Part shown: in pieces, positions 1-12,995 of the stretch
Layout: every line of letters begins with the position of its first letter
Numbering within the stretch: the stretch's first letter is position 1
Source: Ectobius pallidus
Lineage: Eukaryota > Arthropoda > Insecta > Blattodea > Ectobiidae
Assembly: GCA_964059195.1 (NCBI GenBank)
Contig: CAXKWD010000005.1
Coordinates: forward strand, 152,239,265-152,303,264
Direction: 5' to 3'
Length of the DNA stretch: 64,000 bases
The notes under the pieces: model-generated
Databases searched by the model: none
What the model saw: the letters and a program-made list of their open reading frames with translations, nothing else
What the model was told of the DNA's origin: nothing
Program-made: the position numbers and the translations under genes

Positions 1-994
1 AAATAATAGTCAACATAATTCATGGTAGAGTACTCGAACTCCTATTTCACTGTTTCACTCCATTTCCTTTTCCCCGAACGATACATTATTCATCTCAATA
101 TTTCTACTTATCAATTTGACTTCAGAGTCTGGCGACGGTTCCTGGGGAAACGGCCAAGTTTTACTCATATAGTTATCAGTTTTCTGAAGAGAATCAGTTC
201 ACACACATGTAGAAAAAAAATGAACAGAGGCAGTCAGAAAGCCGAACACAGATAATTAAATTCGGGTAAAGGACCTTTAAATGAAGCACAAGTGTTAGGA
301 TATCTTAATTTTTTACTTTTTAATTTTCACCAGACTTTCTTCTTAAAAATGGTGGCATAGGTTAAACTCTCAACTCTCATTCTTGGGTTTAAAAGCTCAG
401 ATAACGTCGTTAACTTGTTGATATAGTGCACAAACTCAGATGTTTGGAGCGCATCATTTATTCCGTTCGCACACGTTCACAAACTGCCGAAGTCATCCCA
501 ATAAAGAGTTATGAATGGCCCCCGAGGAATTTAGACGGACACCTTTCTGTCTTGGACGGCATTCATCACAGCGTTGAAATTCTTACATCTGCAAGACAAG
601 TGTTGTCGTCCTTCTGTTGTCATGTGGTGTTCGATGTCTTCCAGCTTTAAATGTAGGATATCCAGTCCAGAACCTTAAATTGTCTTGAAAGTAGTTTTAC
701 ATGAGGATTCAATAAATGCACTGATCAAAGTAGAGACGTTATAATTGACTAACTTCTGCCCAGGAAGTATAAACATACAGAAGAAAACGTCACTGTTAAT
801 ATCAGAGTAACATTTGTTTATTTTTATTTTCAATTCTTCCTGTAACACTTACAGGCTGCCTTATGACAAAGAGTACCAATCACTGAAATATAGAATAAAA
901 ATTAACAAATATAAACTTAAAATAATGAACCCGACTATGTAACATAATAATGTTTCACTTGAATACACATGTAAGCAAACACAAGCAATATAAA
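1..994. other. AT-rich sequence without a recognised gene
   Basis: Only short open frames with no recognisable domain occur here, and there is no obvious terminal repeat. I see nothing I can name. Confidence 0.5.
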
Positions 995-1183
995 TTAAAT
1001 ATATGGTCCATATGCATGGTTTCGAAATATGGCCAAAGATCCTTTCAATGCTGCCAAAGCAATGTCTTCCAGAATGTGTTTAGGAAGTCTAAATTTTTGG
1101 CAGACATTGGCCATTATATGAGGGATGGTTCCTCGGGCCCCACTGATAGATGTAAGGTTGTTTCGCATAGCGAAATGCGACAT
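995..1183 (-). pseudogene. Possible transposon-derived coding relic (low confidence)
   Basis: A 62-codon minus-strand frame contains a GARGTIP-like stretch followed by LPKHILEDIALAALKGS and ILRNH-like residues. From memory this looks like a short C-terminal segment that recurs in repeat-encoded proteins of cockroach and termite genomes. It has no complete domain and the frame is closed on both sides, so it is at best a decayed fragment. I cannot assign a superfamily. A chance frame is the alternative. Confidence 0.25.
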
Positions 1184-1189
1184 GCAACT

Positions 1190-2788
1190 TAATAATTCTG
1201 TGGCTTGGATCTAATAGGGCCAATGCCAATTTCTTGCAAAAATGAGATCTATGCATTATTGAGCTCGGCTAGTCTTTATCTTTCGTATAATAAAAATCCC
1301 AATGTAGGCTATGTTGCTATTAATAGACATAATGCAGAAACCTTAGAGGACAATGTCGGAAGTTCTCAGAAAAGCTTCAAAGTCAGTTATCTCAAAAGCA
1401 AGTTTTATGACATTGACCCTTTTAGAACCAAGCCACAGAATTTTTAGTTACTGGCTATAATAACCAGCTTTTAATACTGAACTGATTATCTTAAACATTT
1501 TAAGTATCGTAAAATAAGCTACTGCTGTTACTGTATAAATTAGGAATATTTGTCAAATTCTTAAATTTTAAAACAGTACGAAGTTATATATATATATATA
1601 TATATGGCGGGGGTCCTACAGCCTTTGCCGCATCCCGCATTTCAATCTCCATGCCTCTTTGTCCCTCCATTTTTACTCATGTTGTAAAACTAAAAATTAT
1701 GACACTGAGCTCATTGGTCAACAAATGGTAATTCAACACATTTATAGACATTAACCCATATTGGGTCACAGTTTATTATATGAAATTGTAATCTAACTAT
1801 GCAGTGTTGTTTTAAAATAGTAGCCTAATTCTAATAAACATATAAGTTTATAAATTAAGTTGCTTCACAGACGACATCATTTGTATTGTATTCCTGAATA
1901 CTTTCTCCTTCAACTTCCAGCTGTAGTTGAACATAACATAATAGTATATTAGGCGAAACCTTTTTAGGTTATTAAAAGAGACGTTAATTTAAATTTATTT
2001 TAGTTTTTAAACATTATACACTAGAACTATTTCGCGTTTCGTCTTTTCACATTTGATATGTAAAGTATATATATATATAGCTAATATTAACATTTAATTA
2101 ATTGTACTTTTAGAATTTATTTCATGGTTGAGGTATTTTAACATGAATTTCTTCCAAGTTGGGCATAGTTTCTAATATTTATTATTTGTTTAATTACTTC
2201 TTAATTATATATTTTTTGCCAAAATATCCACTTATACTCAATGACATGCAATTTACTCAAACCAGAGTGAAAAATCTTTCTATTGATACTTCACTGTTAG
2301 ACAACACAGAATTAATAAGTAATTTTTTTAGATTCTGCTAGATATAAAAAACATAATTTATTGTAATTTCAGTAACATTTCTAGAAATTTCTTTATACAT
2401 ATCATCAAGTTAATAAACATTCAGGATTTATAAACTTGTAAATGCAAATAAAATAAATAAAAACGGAAACCACCTGTGGTTCTGATTTTAAGGACCATGG
2501 ACAGGTATTATGAATCAAAGTGCAATAAAGTGGTGTTCCCTGAATAAAGTTAACATCAGGTAGGGAGGTGTGAGACGCTGTTTGTGGTGTAAGTAATGTG
2601 GACGCTCGGAGGCACGGCACAGCTGGGGGCGCATCTCTGCTTCTGGGTGGCTCCCACTTGCTGACACGACCGCCCATCCCTTTCACTACAATTCATATTC
2701 CTTGAAAAAAAAATCATGGAAATTGAAAATCAGTTTGAAATGATCAAAAACCATAATACACCAACAATAGAAAACATCATTAATTATA
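1190..2788. other. Unassigned AT-rich sequence with (AT)n runs
   Basis: A dinucleotide (TA)n run lies near 1587-1606 and a shorter one near 2068-2080. The short open frames are AT-rich low-complexity translations. No gene or element boundary is visible. Confidence 0.5.
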
Positions 2789-2796
2789 CCTCCTAC

Positions 2797-3135
2797 CATA
2801 GGCGTAACCAGGCCGACCATAAGGGGGGGTTATAACATCCGCGGGATCTGGGGGTATGGAATACCCCCCAGGGAGAGGGGGGTCCGGGGGTCCTCCCCCG
2901 GAAAATTTTAAAAATTACGATGCAAAATAACGAGTTTTAAGCTTCCGGGGGTCCACCCCCGGAAAATTTTAAAAATTAAGACGCAAAATAACGAGTTTTA
3001 AGCTTCCCACGCTTTATACTTGTATTAAGTAATTTATGGGCAGACTTAAAAAATTATGCAATTTTCCTTTTTTTAATCAATGGGGGGGGGGGGGTTTCAA
3101 ACCCCCAAACCCCCCCCCCCCTCGGTACGCCTATG
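2797..3135. mobile_element. Non-autonomous hAT-type MITE, CATAGGCGTA termini
   Basis: The element begins CATAGGCGTAACCAGGCC and ends with the near-inverse TACGCCTATG. It is flanked by an exact 8-bp direct repeat, CCTCCTAC, at 2789-2796 and 3136-3143. An 8-bp target duplication with short inverted ends is the signature of the hAT superfamily. Inside are two tandem 61-bp units (about 2884-2944 and 2945-3005), each starting with a self-complementary CCGGGGG...CCCCCGG block. A long G run faces a C run near the right end. There is no coding capacity. A second copy lies at 56066-56388 with its own target duplication, which confirms the boundaries. Confidence 0.85.
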
Positions 3136-3143
3136 CCTCCTAC

Positions 3144-5079
3144 TGATATAGACTACCCACAGATCCTAACACGTGTATGACCTCGATTGTACCACAGGAG
3201 ACTGCTCGAATCCAGAATATTAATATAATTTTCATTTAAATAAAGAATCAGAATTGAATTACTATAATACAGTAGGCCTATTAACGCTGGAAGATTAAAG
3301 TTTAAAACGTTATCAGATTAGAAGATTCATGAACTTCTTACATAAGAAAAGCATTGAAAAGTTTCTTTACTTCGAACGAATATAAGTGACAAGAATAGGA
3401 ACGCCTTCGAGGATTGTTAAAATATGTTTACAGCAATATGAACTTTTGCACATAGTGCATCAGTTTGTGAATCTGATTTGCTTTCCCGCTATGACCTAAT
3501 AAAAATTAACTGGTCTCAAATACTCACTCAAAAGTAGCTAATTTAGTGTTTTTAGCATTTGAAAAGGGTAGGAAAAAAGGACATGAAAATGAAGAAGGTT
3601 GTGAGAAAATTAAACATTTTGAAGGAGGGAAGATATTTCCTGGATGTAGGCCTATTGTTTTAAAGTTAATTTTAAGGACACTCTTTGTGGTTTTAAATGA
3701 AGTTTGCTCCAGTATCTACTTTTGTGCAGCAGGACAAACATCTTCCAGTTAACATTAATTATGCATAGTATTTTGCAGTTAATTATTGTATCCACATAGA
3801 CCCAAATTCAGTATTGTTCCATAACTAGGGACTTTTTTTTTTTAATGGCGATAAGCGAGATATTTTACAAAACAGATGTCCTTAGCTATAATTATCAAAC
3901 CAATACTAAGCAAACTGAGTCCTCGAAATATCGCGAAATTTGTTCCATTGTGCAAAATGTCTAAATAAGCGCGAAATATGCGCATTCCATAGGCCTATGT
4001 AAATTGAGGAATGTGTGCAAAAATTCTATTCAAAATCGTAATATTTTCTAGTGTGATTTTTCCTTCATTTCTTATAGCATGCTTGCTTTCCTGCTAATTC
4101 TATGGCTGCCGAGAAGTTATCGATACTAGTGATCGATTACAGCAAAGACTGAGGAATGTACTCTATTCAGTGTTCACACTACGCTTCTTTTATGCTATCT
4201 CTGTGCTGCGTTTGGGATGCCAGATTTCGTCAAAGAGTGTAGTTTCAAACAGATTTCGTATTTTATTTACAGTAGTTTGCACTTCTGTCCGTATAAATCA
4301 CGCCACTTTAGGTTACATAAATGCCCACTTCTTCACGATTTTTCTTTCAATTTGCATATTTTTTAGCAATAAACTGGTTTTATATTCTATAGGTTTTATA
4401 GAACATTATAACTTGAAATTTGGTCAATTTTCGTGGTTCTAAAAAAAACACAGCGTGTAGAGTGTAGCACCTCTTCTAAAAAAACATAGCGTGCAGAAAT
4501 GTCTTAGCACCCCAGTAAGGATAATATTGTATAAAATATTTTATTTACCGAAATACCCACGGAATAGAAGGATGGTAACAGCGAAACAGGCCACTTTATT
4601 TTACCTCAAGAAAAATACGGTCCCTATCCATAGCATAACCAAAGACCATCCTGAGAAACATTTTGCCTACCCTCATCTTGAATCTAGGAGACTGGTTGAG
4701 ATTTGTAGACATACAAGTAAAAAAAATCTCTGCTACTGGCCAGATATTAAGATTAATAGCATGGTATGTGAGGATTTTTATCCATGTGCTAGAATGGTCG
4801 TTTGTGGACTACAGATATTGCATTGAAATTTTCTTAATCGATTACGAATTTAGTGTCCGCTGATGATTTTATTTCATGAATGCCTTATTACTACTGTAAA
4901 AATGAGCTCTGAAAGGGATAATGGTTCTGGATCGGGTTCAGATTGCCCTGAATTGTGTTATAGTCCGCAATGTAAATGTGGCGAAGTAAATATGACTTAG
5001 ATCTAGAAATAAGATAAATAAGAATGTGAAATGTATTGTAATCATCCTGTCTGAAAAATGCATGTACAGTACAATATTG
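3144..5079. other. Unassigned sequence
   Basis: No protein family is recognised. The longest frame (4491-4826, 111 codons) has no domain I know, and it overlaps a second frame of similar quality, as expected by chance. Two neighbouring short repeats of an ACAGCGTGTAGAG / ATAGCGTGCAGAA type occur near 4450-4500. Confidence 0.5.
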
Positions 5080-5087
5080 TTAATCAG

Positions 5088-5661
5088 TACGGTTAGGATT
5101 TTTAGGTGCACACCTTTTTCTTATACCAAACTAGAGCTCCTGTAAAAGAAAATATTATATGAAACGTATCTAGCTGAGAATGGAGACAGTTTTCTATCAC
5201 CTTTTTCTCCCTTTTAGCGTATTTATCCCTTACTTTTCCATCAAGCCCATAATCCCCCTTTTCCCCTTTTGTATTTTACTGCAGCTTTTTAATAATCTTC
5301 TAAAGCGCATTTCATCTTTTATAGCCTATGGCTTTGAGTTCAATTGCTTCCTTACTTTATAACTATCTTGGTTTCATTCCAACATCTAGGATTTTTAAGT
5401 AACTTTCAGCTTGCAATAGACATGGCAATAGTGAACCCGACTGCTTTCGCAAACGCGGGACTTAAGGCACACCTGCCAAAATGAAAAATAATTGCTAAAT
5501 ATTCCATTTTTGTTTTAAATTTCACTGCAATCACTCGGTAGCCTTCTGTTCGTGAATGTAAGTTTGTTGCACAAGAATTTGGTAGCACCTTTTCGACCCC
5601 TGCTAAACCTCTTCCCTTCCTTTTTTACTTATGGAAAATGAACTTAAAAACCCTAACCCTG
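5088..5661. mobile_element. Non-autonomous hAT element with TTAATCAG target duplication
   Basis: An exact 8-bp repeat TTAATCAG flanks the unit at 5080-5087 and 5662-5669. The left end reads TACGGTTAGGATTTTTAGG and the right end closes with AACCCTAACCCTG, which is a degraded inverted pair. The body matches, in reverse orientation, the element at 34415-34960 over most of its length, including a shared stretch around a TTTAATAATCTTCTAA motif. The 60-codon frame inside is not conserved between the two copies. Superfamily is inferred from duplication length and end sequence. Confidence 0.75.
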
Positions 5662-5752
5662 TTAATCAGAATCTCTGTGCGAAGGACGAATACATAGTGA
5701 CTGAAAATTAAATTGAAATTCCAGATTCTGGCACCAAAACATGGATTATGAG

Positions 5753-6219
5753 TAGGGGGCGGATTTCTATGACCTAAAAAATAGGGTATATGCATGCGTT
5801 TATGACCTAAAAAACATTAAAATATGACCAATAAAATTTAAAATATGTCTTTACCACTTACACATTGTGTATTTTTTTAAAAGTTTCATTACAATTCATT
5901 TTATTAAAATATAATGTTAATTATTTAAAATATCTGTAAATTCTCAAAAAATATCATTATAATGCAAAATTTACAAAATATGAAATGAAACTTCAAGATT
6001 TCTTTAATAAGCACACAAATTTTCCAAAAATATGACCCAAATATGCATATTCATAGTAAATATGCTACAATAGTTGAAAATTTCCTAAATATGCAGTTAT
6101 ATGCACAATAAAAGCCTTTCCATTTTCACCAGGATGCTTGGAATCGGGTTTAAATTAGTCAGAAACCTGAAAAAATGGAAAGGGAAAAAATAGGACATGT
6201 CATAGAAATCCGCCCCCTA
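5753..6219. mobile_element. Non-autonomous hAT MITE, TAGGGGGCGG termini
   Basis: The terminal inverted repeats start TAGGGGGCGGATTTCTATGA on the left and mirror this on the right. The flanking 8-bp target duplication ATTATGAG is exact (5745-5752 and 6220-6227). Subterminal sequence is built from repeated TATGACCTAAAAA-like words, the same word type as in the hAT relic at 32720-33290. There is no open frame of note. It belongs to a group of TAGG-ended hAT derivatives scattered through the window (24679, 36568, 42154, 46163, 61033). Confidence 0.85.
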
Positions 6220-6227
6220 ATTATGAG

Positions 6228-7965
6228 TTAGGAAAAGAAGGAAACATGAAACCAATCTTACATGATTAAGAAATGCACTGCATGCAACTTGAAGCGTGTG
6301 GGATTATTGAAAGGTGGTGAGTTCGATGCACAAAAACTATTGCAAGGTCTTGTAATACATCAGATTACTTGTGGTTACATAGGTCTACATATTCTTACAA
6401 GCTTTGCACTTGATACCATTAATATTCATCGTGCTACACTTACAACATAACAGCTAATCATTTTTTTTATTATTCAAAGAAAAGTAGTTGGCAAACTAGA
6501 TTTCAATTCTTAATACGTCGTTGAGATTACGCACTTGATTCAGTTCATTGAAATGAAAAAGTGAGCTTCATACTCGTATTAGGTTTTTTTACAACACGTT
6601 AGTTGATGTTTTTACCGTTTGTATGCTCCGCCTTTAAGAATAGGTAAACATTTAATAAATCATATTTAGCAATAGACAGTACAGTGTTTTTCACGATACA
6701 ATTAAGTATGATACATGTATGCCTAGTTATCAAACATTTCTTAAATATTTAATAAGTCTAATTTAAGTTACTGAATTACACTTTACATACAAAATGTACA
6801 GTGCGTAACACGTATAAGTTGGCCAATCATGCGGGTTTCTATGTTGTGGCGGCCACAGCTCTAACTCCCGAGCGATCGGGTGAAATATCTACGCAAATAA
6901 AGCCGCTAACGGTGTAATGATTCAGGTTCTCACAATTACAGTTAAAATCACAGTGAAAATAACCACGTATCTCATCACAAGAGATGTAGGAAATATCCTC
7001 CTCTTGCACTCACAAACACTGACATATTTTTAGGAATTTTTTTTCAAGCGTATAAGTTCAGCTTCCTAGATAGAGTTAATTTTTCTTGTGATATTGTCTT
7101 TAAGTTCTTCTAACAGTATGTGACTAATATTTATGGAGAACTTGAAAAATAAAGTTTAAAGATCAAACCTCCAAACATGCCAACTGCAGGGCTTGGGTCG
7201 CTTAAATCCTAAAAGGGAGAGGTGAAACTACGATAAAGAAAGAAAGAAAGTAAGAAAGAAAATTCATATACTTTAAGATATGCTTGATTTTTTTTACACT
7301 AAATCCAATAATTGCATTTTTTACCAAAATGACTAAATCGACACTTCTGTCATCCCTTAAATTTTATCAAACCAGAAAATGATATTATTAAGCACGTGCA
7401 TATGATGCAGGATTCACATGTGTTTATGATAATCAGAGGGTAACAAAATTAGAATGGAGTTACTTCTACCCGGAAGATACCGGTAGTTTACATAAGAAAG
7501 AGAACTGATATTCCCTTAATTTTAGCTATTAGTATAAAGTTACTAGAACTCTCTTTTTAGAATGTTACTAACGACATTTTTATTGACTCCTTGATGAATC
7601 CGGTGGGGATAAGTCTCAGTTTTGAGGAAGTTAAAACATTCCGTCACTGTTATGAGGACTTTTGTTTACAGTCGGTTGTCTCAGACATATCAGCTGTGAT
7701 GCTATATATTTAAAAGTTTTCTTGAGAGGTATGGATTTGAAGTTCATCTACTTTATGTTAACTTTCAAGCAAAATCTGGTTTTTATTTGTCAGATGTTGA
7801 GTGTATCCATTTCACAAAGGAACATGATCGCACGTCAAAACAGAAGTGACAATGATGATGAAACATTTGATGATCACTGCACTGCTAACATTAAAACCTA
7901 ACATAACATAACAACTTTGTTGGTTAGTAATTGATTATTTATAGATTCATTTCAGATCCTTTATA
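6228..7965. other. Unassigned sequence with a (GAAA)n tract
   Basis: A GAAA/AAGA simple repeat lies at about 7226-7262. Short frames (6262-6450, 7662-7901) show no family resemblance. I see no element ends here. Confidence 0.5.
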
Positions 7966-8300
7966 CAGGGTGTTTCAAAAATACTTTTACAAGCTTCGGC
8001 CATGGGTTCCTTACACCAAAAGAAGGAAAAAAATTCATATGAACATAGGTCCCATAATCCTTTGTTTTCTCATTAGGAACTGTTCAACACATTGGTACAC
8101 CCATAACACGTCAACACACAAAACTCGAAATGTCCTCCTCTTGCTTCTAGACATAGCCTACATGCACTCGTCGAATCATGGACTGTCGCAGACATCCCGG
8201 ATGAAAAAACTTTTCATCGACGTGCCATGGAATCCTGCGAAACCATTCGACACCATCCCGGAATATTTGAAAGGGTGCTTCTTTCACATGCTATAAACCA
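7966..8300. mobile_element. CAGGGTGTTTC-ended MITE, partial copy
   Basis: The left end CAGGGTGTTTCAAAAATA follows a TA dinucleotide at 7964-7965. The next ~200 bp closely match the outer element at 17572-18438. The central stretch (about 8200-8280) is present in that copy in the opposite orientation, so the family is internally palindromic or has undergone an internal inversion. I could not find a matching right end, so the right boundary is approximate. The TA target and end sequence point to Tc1/mariner-like, but this is inference. Confidence 0.55.
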
Positions 8301-8844
8301 CTGACAAAGTGGCCACATTGCAGGGGTGGGCATTTCAGTTGTCTTTGCTTCACACAAACCCATATCGTTTAAGGCTTCACATATTAAATTGTAGGAATTC
8401 ACACATAAAAATCCTACAAACAGCAGCTTCGTAGAAATTCACCTAAACCGCCTAGGTCCAGGAAATTGTTGAATAATTTCTTTCACTACATGTTGTATCA
8501 CATAAGATATTATGAAGCCTTTTTGGTGTAAGCACTTTTAACATATAAGAAAAAAATGCTTATTTTCAAAGATGTGGCTAATTTGACGCAGATTCAGTAC
8601 GACATGCACATTCAAGTAACACGAAGCATAACAGCCGTGTGGCTTGCCTAAGCAGACAGATGGTGGTTTCCAGGACGCATCCAACGTGTTTAGCAAATGC
8701 GCTGTCCTTATGGGAAATCATGTTCCCACTGTCCGCGATAATAATTATGATTCTTAAATAAATACTATGTTGATGACGGAGATGAGATGGAGGAAGAGAA
8801 ATTGTTTATGTTAAAGCAAATGTGATTTAATCGAGGAATTATAC

Positions 8845-8893
<49 letters not shown>

Positions 8894-11200
8894 CAAAATC
8901 AAGTAAAGTGAGGTAACAAAGTGACACAGTGCTTTTGTTTAATCAGTTGAAATTGCAATTACGATATGCAGAAAATTAAGTTTTAAAATATCGATTTCCG
9001 AGTTAAGCTCCAGATTGATTCACAGATCTGGACATTCTCAAACCTAAAAAAATAATTTATAGTGTATTTAAGACTTATAGTTAGCTATAGTTACCATAGG
9101 CTACAATATGTTTGGTAAGCCCATATGGCCTAGCTATTTTATTATAGTTTTATCTTTTAGCTATTTGTCAACAAGGCCTACATAGTAATTTATCTCATTT
9201 TATTACTTTTTAATTTATACATGTTGATTTTAATATATATTCATTGGCCTCTATACAGCCTCACAATGATTTTATGTATATTGGCCTAGTGCTTATTTTT
9301 AATGTTGCTTTGTGTAAAAAAGCAGCTACAGTAAATTAGGTACGCTCCTTAAGGATTCAGTGTATTGTCATAAGGAGAAAAACATATATTTGAATTATAA
9401 CACAGGCCAAGAAAAATAACTTTTTGTTTGGTGCCTCAGATGTTTTACCGGTTTTTGGCTATACTCAGTGTGCTTATTCCAAATATGTAAACAGTTTTTC
9501 CTTGCCAGCTCTTCTTTTATATAGATTTTATTCGTGAACTCTTAGTCTAGCGAAACAACAGCTTGCTTGATAATATAGTTAATGAAGGTTCTTGACCATA
9601 CGTTGGATACGTAGGACGAAAACTGTACGAAATACAGAAAAACTAAAAACTGGATCACTTTAAATATTGACAGCTCATTAGTCATAAATGACCGTACAAT
9701 TTTTGATAGTATCAATTTTTTGAAAGACACCATGTTATATTGTTATTGTATTGTTAATGTAATGTTAGTGTGTTGCGTTTTTCTTCACGTGATTTAGACG
9801 CTACAAATAGGCACTGTTTTTTATTTATATCAAACGTAAAATGGGATAATATGCATAATGGTAATGCCATATCTCACAGAACTAAAGCTGATAGGGCAAA
9901 ACTAATAGAGTCTGTTCCATTTCTGTTGAAACATGACCTAGAAATCTCGCGCAGAATAGGGAGGGATGATTTACTTGCTATCTGCTGTCCTTGTCACTCC
10001 TCAGCCCTCTACACCAATAGAAGCACTGGAAAAGCACGTGGTTTAGAAAAATCAATATTTCCTCCCCAACAGTGAAGCATTTATCTCCACTCCGCATCCA
10101 AACCCGTGTTTCAAGAACGATGGAACGGCTTCTAGCACGGCATCAGCGACCTAAATATACCCAAGAATAAGTGTAAATTCTAAGGCGCCAAAATGGCTGT
10201 TGGTCTGTGTAATCTACAGTGCGGTATAACACGGCTTTCAGCGCTGTCATTTTCATATTAGTACGACTTCTCTGTATGAAATATGTGTACATTAATTAAT
10301 CGCAGATATTCTCACCATCTAAAAATTGCTTTCTGACTCCTTTACGATATAAAGCTCACAGTTTTCCCAAGTCCATTCTCATATGATGTAGGCATATTAC
10401 TAGATTTTATTATCCATTACTTTCTTGTGGGATCAGAAATAGAGAATAGTGCCGTAAAATAAAAGAGAATAAGAGCTAGCAAAGCAAAACACACTGAGGA
10501 TAAAGGTGAGAGGGGATTGAGGGGGTAGGGAAGAAGACTTTACGAGCAGGCTACATCTACATTGTAAGAAATAAGTCGCTAAAATGTGTGACAGCGGCAG
10601 CAGATTATATACAACAGTCACTGTCTTGCCTTTTGTTCTGGACTTTTCTTTATTATCATCCAGTTTTGATCAGTAAAATTCAAGAACTTCTCGAAAGATA
10701 AAGCCAGTTTTAAAACTTCTGTGCTGAAAGGTCTCCGGATGCATTTTATTTGTATAATAAACATTGGTTAACCAAACGATGTAATTTCCATCTATCCCGA
10801 ATGTATTATTCGTTAATTTTTCCACTACATTTCATATAATCATACAGAATTAGTACAATTAAATACAATCTTAGTACAGTTAAAGATAAGAGTTTTGCGG
10901 TAAGGTGCCCATGATGTTCCCTCGTTGCAGTTTTTGACTGGTATCTAAAACAAATTTTTGCCTCACGACACCATAAAAACAACCACTTTTTCCACAGCAA
11001 AAACAACAAAAACGAAGATATCTTTAACGTCTTTGTATGTTTGCGTTTTGTTTCAAACAGCAGTTTCCTCTGCCGAACAATCACGTTTTGAATTATGAGA
11101 CAAAACATGTGAAGCTATAATTTCCACGCATGTAGTAATAATAATAATATTCTTAATAACAATAATAACAACAACATTAATATTAATAATATTCTAAAAA
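8300..11200. other. Unassigned sequence with (ATA)n microsatellites
   Basis: A trinucleotide ATA/TAA run occupies about 8846-8890, and another lies at 11135-11200 just before the LINE fragment. A 101-codon frame at 9770-10075 resembles no family I recognise and is probably chance. No gene is visible. Confidence 0.5.
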
Positions 11201-11383
11201 ATATTGACGGGGAGACCCGAAGGGAAAAGAACACTTGGAAGACCTAGATGCAGGTGGGAGGACATTAATAGGATAGATTTAAGGGAAGTAGGATTTGCGA
11301 GGGATGGTTGGATGGAGTTAGCACAGAATAGAGTTGAATGGCGGGCTCTGGTAAGCGCGGCAATGAACCTTCGGGTTTCATAA
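11201..11383 (+). pseudogene. LINE 3' end: C-terminus of endonuclease-reverse transcriptase
   Basis: Reading from 11210, the frame gives GRPEGKRTLGRPRCRWEDI, then a WMELAQNRVEWRALV segment, and ends AAMNLRVS before the stop at 11381-11383. This is the highly conserved extreme C-terminus of a non-LTR retrotransposon endonuclease-reverse transcriptase common in insects. Only about 58 codons remain, as expected for a 5'-truncated insertion. The upstream junction is an (ATA)n tract. The same family, in reverse orientation and longer, is at 41190-41711. No active function is possible. Confidence 0.85.
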
Positions 11384-12995
11384 AATAGATAGCATCCCAT
11401 TAGCTTACTTAGGAATTGCCTATTGCCATTAAATAAGTATATTCTACTGCCATTGGACTTATAGGCTAGGCCTACAGTCAAAGCCAAGGTCAATCTACTC
11501 TTATACAATTCAACGGCCCTAAATAGCGTGCTTGCTCGCCCGCTTCGTGAGACATCGGGTATACTCGGCGATGTTCGTCTCTCGCAGTCTAAACTTTCAT
11601 GACGACTACAAAATTAGGAATGAAAACCGTTTCTTTATTATATAAGGCCTAAGTGAAATGAACACAATGAACAAATATTCTAATTTTATTTTTACTTACA
11701 ATTTTCATAGCTCTGAACCACAAACATTTTTAATAATCTACCAGTGTAATTTTCTTAAAAATCCTGGATTCAATGAATAATGGCGGGCGAAGCCGGGGGC
11801 AACAGCTGTTAAATATTGATGGTTTTATCTCTTGAAATATCGCTGATAATAATAATCCAAACAAACCATTCCTTCCCTTGAAACATTATATAATTTCTGA
11901 AAATTACACTGAATTGATAAAATAAAATTCACATCATATTCATGTCAATAAACAGCTGAGAAACAATACGTATTATGTGTTCACAGGTTCTTTGGAACTG
12001 CATAATCGATTCTGATATAGTTTTCCCAGGGGGCGCTTTCATGTCGTGGAATTTAATCTAAAGCAGGAATTTTAGCTGTTTCATTAATTATTAATGGCTT
12101 AGTTTATGAATGATTCGCGTGCAAGTGTTAATAAATATAATGCTTTAATAATTATTATACTCTTAATTTTTAATTTTTAAAAGAATTATCGTGGCGAAGC
12201 CACGGGCACCTCCTAGTATAAAACATTTCTGGCAAAGAATGTAATTCAACATTTTTATCATTAAGAATACAGATGTGGGTCCACATTCCAGTCAGCAGTT
12301 TAGCCTATTCCTACGGGGTAAATAAAGTCATTTAACCATGTGTATCACACACTACTATTAGATACCCTCTAATATTTGTTAAATAAATAATTTATCGTAA
12401 TAAATTACGTACCGTGGAGCAATATTGGGACGTCGAGCTGCCCTACCACCTACTGCCGCATATGCATACCTACTCGCAAAATAAAATCTACCTTTCACCA
12501 CTTATATCATAAATTATGTGCTCTCGTGTATGTATAGCTGTGTTTTCTGTATTTAGATTTACTTGTTTCTCAAGTAGATGCTAATCTAGAAAGATCAGAT
12601 AATTTTCATTTAATCTATGTTCAGTTTATTGGGTATATAAAGCCCACACCAGCCAACTGGTATTAGGTACATAAAAAAAAATCCTCACTACAGAGTGGTT
12701 CGGTTTACTTGAGAAATCATCGGACCATACACGGCTGCTGTCACTATCACGGCTGGATTCCTTTCTGATCTTGATCGCACTGGAAGAAGACATTCCCAAA
12801 CTCGTCAGACCTGTAGTAAATCATTTAATCTCTTTTATCTTTAACTAGACTCAATATTTGATTGTGTTACTGATTAGGATGCAGTACCCTTACCATGTGT
12901 CTCCCAGGTTATAAATTCTTCCTGTCTTCCGTAAATTACTAAATAGTGAGAAACATTTAACTATTGTTAGTATAAATTCTGTAACTTATGGTTTA
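11384..12995. other. Repeat-derived noncoding sequence with GGCGAAGCC motifs
   Basis: The motifs GGCGGGCGAAGCC near 11783 and GTGGCGAAGCCACGGGCAC near 12191 resemble the GC-rich ends seen on several RTE-like and short retroelements in insects. A block at about 12400-12480 matches sequence at 41760-41830 (ACGTAC..., CGAGCTGCCCT). I cannot define a full element. Confidence 0.4.

Noticed and set aside
4491..4826. 111-codon open frame
   Set aside because: No domain recognised and a competing frame covers the same bases. Not enough support for a gene.
9770..10075. 101-codon open frame
   Set aside because: No homology recognised, AT-rich context, and no start context or neighbouring exon signals that I could support.
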